From contig MFOV01000012.1 of assembly GCA_001782515.1 (NCBI GenBank), forward strand, positions 1-5,822: 5,822 nucleotides of DNA, in the 5' to 3' direction. Position 1 is the stretch's first letter. The number at the start of each line of letters is the position of its first letter. Made by a program: the position numbers and the translations under genes. The stretch is from Candidatus Levybacteria bacterium RIFCSPLOWO2_01_FULL_39_10 (GTDB lineage: Bacteria > Patescibacteriota > Microgenomatia > Levybacterales > UBA12049). This document shows positions 3,929-5,822 of this stretch, piece by piece. The notes under the pieces are model-generated. The model was not told the origin of the DNA, ran no database searches, and was given only the letters and a program-made list of their open reading frames with translations.

Positions 3929-4588
3929 TTACTGAAGAAGCGGGGTAATCAACTTTTCAACTCGTTCATAGAACTGAGCCATTCCTTCAATGTTGGCAAG
4001 AGTAACCAGACCACCCCAGGCAGCTTGAAGAACTGCTTTTACTGGACTCGGTTTTGCAAGCTGACTCTTGATTGTGTCAATGTCTGCCAGGTAATTGATC
4101 TTTTCGTCGTCGGTAACCGACGCATTTTTTCTTACTTCCTCACTCAGAAGGTCAAGGTTGTTGTAAAGGTCGTTATACTCATTTCGGACAAAGTTATTAT
4201 CACCTATGACGGTGACTCCCTGGACGTTGGTCACGTTGATACCAGTAACCCAGCTTGACTTTTGAAACATTGAAGCTCCCTCGAAATGGTTGATTCCTTT
4301 ATCCGAAATCGTGTAATAAAGCTGTTTACCCCTCATCGGTTTTGATTTATTGCTCTTGTAGTCCCAACCATCAAAGGTGTAATTCTCGCTTTCTTTCTTG
4401 ATAAAACCAGTCTGGATGAGGTAGAGAAAGTTGCTTATTATGTCTTCTGTTTTATATCCCTGTTCTTGAAGTTCGTGCTGAACCATCGCATCTGTTACCT
4501 TTACCAGGTTGATGCCGTGGGCTTTCTTGTAAGTATCATAAAGGTACTTCAGGATTTTTTCTCTGATCTCGTCGTTCGGATTCTTCAT
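3929..4588 (-). CDS. Winged-helix protein with an IGDNN-type C-terminal module, function unknown
   Basis: 219 residues in two parts. Residues 1-105 look like a winged helix: REKILKYLYDTYKKAHG, then VTDAMVQHELQEQGYKTEDI, then FLYLIQTGFIKKE, with a wing ending in LYYTISDKGINHFEG. Residues 117-134 (INVTNVQGVTVIGDNNFV) form a short strand-rich segment. A helical region follows (about 137-175, LYNNLDLLSEEVRKN, then ADIDTIKSQLAKPSP) and then a hydrophobic helix (about 186-205, AAWGGLVTLANIEGM). I recall this C-terminal module attached to varied N-terminal domains in uncharacterised bacterial proteins, but can assign no activity. No Shine-Dalgarno site is seen; a TACAAT -10 lies just upstream. It converges on the XRE gene with no terminator between. 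Confidence 0.7.
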   Translation of the reverse strand: MKNPNDEIREKILKYLYDTYKKAHGINLVKVTDAMVQHELQEQGYKTEDIISNFLYLIQTGFIKKESENYTFDGWDYKSNKSKPMRGKQLYYTISDKGINHFEGASMFQKSSWVTGINVTNVQGVTVIGDNNFVRNEYNDLYNNLDLLSEEVRKNASVTDDEKINYLADIDTIKSQLAKPSPVKAVLQAAWGGLVTLANIEGMAQFYERVEKLITPLLQ

Positions 4589-4604
4589 ACGTCAAAGTGT
4601 GCAT

Positions 4605-4610
4605 ATTGTA
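4605..4610 (-). promoter_or_regulatory. Possible -10 box for the winged-helix gene
   Basis: TACAAT on the minus strand matches TATAAT at five of six positions, but no good -35 lies 16-18 bases upstream. A start near 4598 would leave a leader of about ten bases without a Shine-Dalgarno site. The 47-base gap to the DUF5677-like gene otherwise holds nothing evident. Confidence 0.3.
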
Positions 4611-4635
4611 TCCGATTTATGGCTCTAAAACTATA

Positions 4636-5421
4636 TCAGCCCGTCTTGCCGACCGCCTCAACGTAATCCTTTGTCAGCTTTTCAAACTCGTCCTTCATAT
4701 CGACCTCGAATGTATTCTGCCAATGATCGACTACAATTCCGTAAAAGTGAAAGGCTGTAACCAATGATTCCTCAACCCACTTCTCGCTTTGACCAGTCTG
4801 GATTGTGAAGTCTTGCTCATCTGGCGAACTCACATAATCATTGGCGGTTCTCGGAGCTGAATGTACCAGGTTGGAATGCAGACCATACACAGTTTCATAA
4901 ATCGACAGGAGATTCACGTCTTGAGCCATTCTCCTGATTGACTTATCAGACCACCCGAAGCGTCGATCAAATTTATATTCTTTCTGTATTTCGTCCGCCG
5001 TTCTCATCAACTCATCGATTCCCCCTTCGGGTGCAGCCTCGGTCAGTAAGGATTTATATTCTTCGTTCTTGATCGCGTAATCATACATTCTCTTTCGAAG
5101 AATCCAGTCATAATTGAGGAATCGTTTTGCTCGATATTCTGAATTCTCTTTCTTGATATATGCAACTGTAACTGCAAGCTCAAACAATGTCCTCACAAGC
5201 ATCGCTGCATCCTGACCGAACCCACGTTCACAAAGAATAAGCACTGCCTCGTGAGTTTTATGTCCTTTACCCAATGCGAAACTTACTACACCTTTTACTG
5301 CAGACATTCCGAGATTCATCTTTTGCCACTTCGATTCAACCAATTTTCTCAGTTCCTCATTGAAGTGAAAAAGAGTAGAGTACTTGTCTCTGATCCAGGA
5401 TGTATTACGATCTGTAGTCAT
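4636..5421 (-). CDS. DUF5677-like helical protein, function unknown
   Basis: 261 residues, almost entirely helical. The segment CERGFGQDAAMLVRTLFELA (64-83) with the following VTVAYI is the DUF5677 hallmark, giving a conserved Arg77-x3-Glu81. The helix with RAKRFLNYDW comes after it. WSDKSIRRMAQ (157-167) and YETVYGLHSNLVHS (175-188) match the family's usual order. The last segment contains His182-x4-His187, where HEPN ribonucleases have Arg-x4-His; this is suggestive only. The ATG overlaps the upstream stop in an ATGA, so translation is coupled and the two products probably work together. No catalytic activity is known to me for the family; members are found in accessory regions. Confidence 0.7.
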   Translation of the reverse strand: MTTDRNTSWIRDKYSTLFHFNEELRKLVESKWQKMNLGMSAVKGVVSFALGKGHKTHEAVLILCERGFGQDAAMLVRTLFELAVTVAYIKKENSEYRAKRFLNYDWILRKRMYDYAIKNEEYKSLLTEAAPEGGIDELMRTADEIQKEYKFDRRFGWSDKSIRRMAQDVNLLSIYETVYGLHSNLVHSAPRTANDYVSSPDEQDFTIQTGQSEKWVEESLVTAFHFYGIVVDHWQNTFEVDMKDEFEKLTKDYVEAVGKTG

Positions 5422-5822
5422 AGCTTGTCAAATTCATCAATTATCTGTTGCCTCGGATTCTGGTAGAGTACTCCCACCTCGACATCAATTTGAGTCTGAT
5501 CATTTTTTCTGATCTCGCCTTCGAGATAATTTACCAGGTCTTGATACAACGTGAGCACATCTATACTGACGTGACCTGCTCCAGTCACGTGTCCCTGACC
5601 GATCATAGAAATTCCCCAACCAACTTCCTTAGATTGATACTTCGCGTGCTGCATCAGATCATTGTGAGTCAGCGCGTGACGGAATAAATCCCAGGTCAGA
5701 TGCGGTGAGGGTACATTCAAATCTTGTCCGAGGAACTCTTGAGGAGACTTGCCGACAACGTGCGATAGCGATTCAACAACTGGCATCATCAACCTTATCC
5801 CTGCCCAGAACCCGACTCCGCG
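5418..5822 (-). CDS. Partial protein of unknown function coupled to the DUF5677-like gene (5' end missing)
   Basis: The frame stays open to the right edge: ten codons (RGVGFWAGIR) precede the TTG and two ATGs at 5792-5784, and no Shine-Dalgarno site marks those as starts. The gene therefore probably begins outside the window, with 134 C-terminal residues visible. Recognisable segments are LMMPVVESLSHVVG, then HLTWDLFRHALTHNDLMQHA, then VGWGISMIGQGH, then HVSIDVLTLYQDLVNYLEGE. The pattern recalls a hypothetical family from memory, but no name comes to mind. RHALTH contains Arg-x4-His, as in HEPN RNases. The TGA overlaps the ATG of the DUF5677-like gene by four bases. Confidence 0.7.
   Translation of the reverse strand, partial: RGVGFWAGIRLMMPVVESLSHVVGKSPQEFLGQDLNVPSPHLTWDLFRHALTHNDLMQHAKYQSKEVGWGISMIGQGHVTGAGHVSIDVLTLYQDLVNYLEGEIRKNDQTQIDVEVGVLYQNPRQQIIDEFDKL

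Noticed and set aside
1..5822. CRISPR array, tRNA or rRNA genes, insertion sequence ends
   Set aside because: No regular repeat-spacer series, tRNA-like folds, rRNA segments or transposase frames were seen; the only repeats are the iterons and operator dyads.

Overview
This 5.8-kb bacterial window looks like the control and replication end of an integrated mobile element (a prophage or phage satellite) with an accessory block beside it. The element-type genes are a serine recombinase, a replication-initiator-like protein with origin-like repeats inside its gene, a SpoVG-like protein, a terminase small subunit, short membrane and basic proteins, and a divergent XRE-family repressor. No capsid, portal, tail or terminase large-subunit gene is visible. 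Several ribosome binding sites are strong (AGGAGG type) and several promoters are of the TTGACA/TATAAT kind. The host cannot be named from this window; the SpoVG-like protein and the strong Shine-Dalgarno sites suggest a Firmicutes-like or other Gram-positive-type lineage.

Layout. Apart from the repressor gene, all genes are on the minus strand and read right to left. At the right, 5822-3929 holds a partial protein of unknown function, a DUF5677-like protein coupled to it by an ATGA overlap, and a winged-helix protein. The XRE regulator (3712-3927, plus strand) converges on that block with one base between stop codons. The 150 bp left of it (3559-3711) is a switch-like region: three 11-bp GAC-N5-GTC dyads, a leftward promoter overlapped by one dyad and abutting another, and an intrinsic terminator directly before the first leftward gene. 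Leftward follow a two-helix membrane protein, a 37-residue basic protein and an orphan terminase small subunit. Then comes a second promoter (2688-2717) with a structured, terminator-like leader, followed by three overlapping genes: a 96-residue unknown, the SpoVG-like protein and the initiator. The initiator gene contains four to five 22-bp iterons beside an AT-rich stretch, an arrangement like phage lambda O/ori. A third promoter overlaps the initiator stop codon and serves the serine recombinase, whose end overlaps a membrane protein that runs off the left edge.

How it may work (inference). The XRE protein would hold the leftward promoter off by binding its dyads. On induction the leftward transcript must pass the terminator at 3559-3598. 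The second promoter and its leader would then set the level of the replication genes, the initiator would act on iterons inside its own gene, and the recombinase would excise or integrate the element. An orphan terminase small subunit beside a repressor, replication module and recombinase recalls phage-inducible satellites, which redirect packaging by a helper phage, but the window is too short to tell a satellite from a full prophage. The right-hand block may be accessory cargo, possibly defensive; none of its three proteins has a function I can assign.
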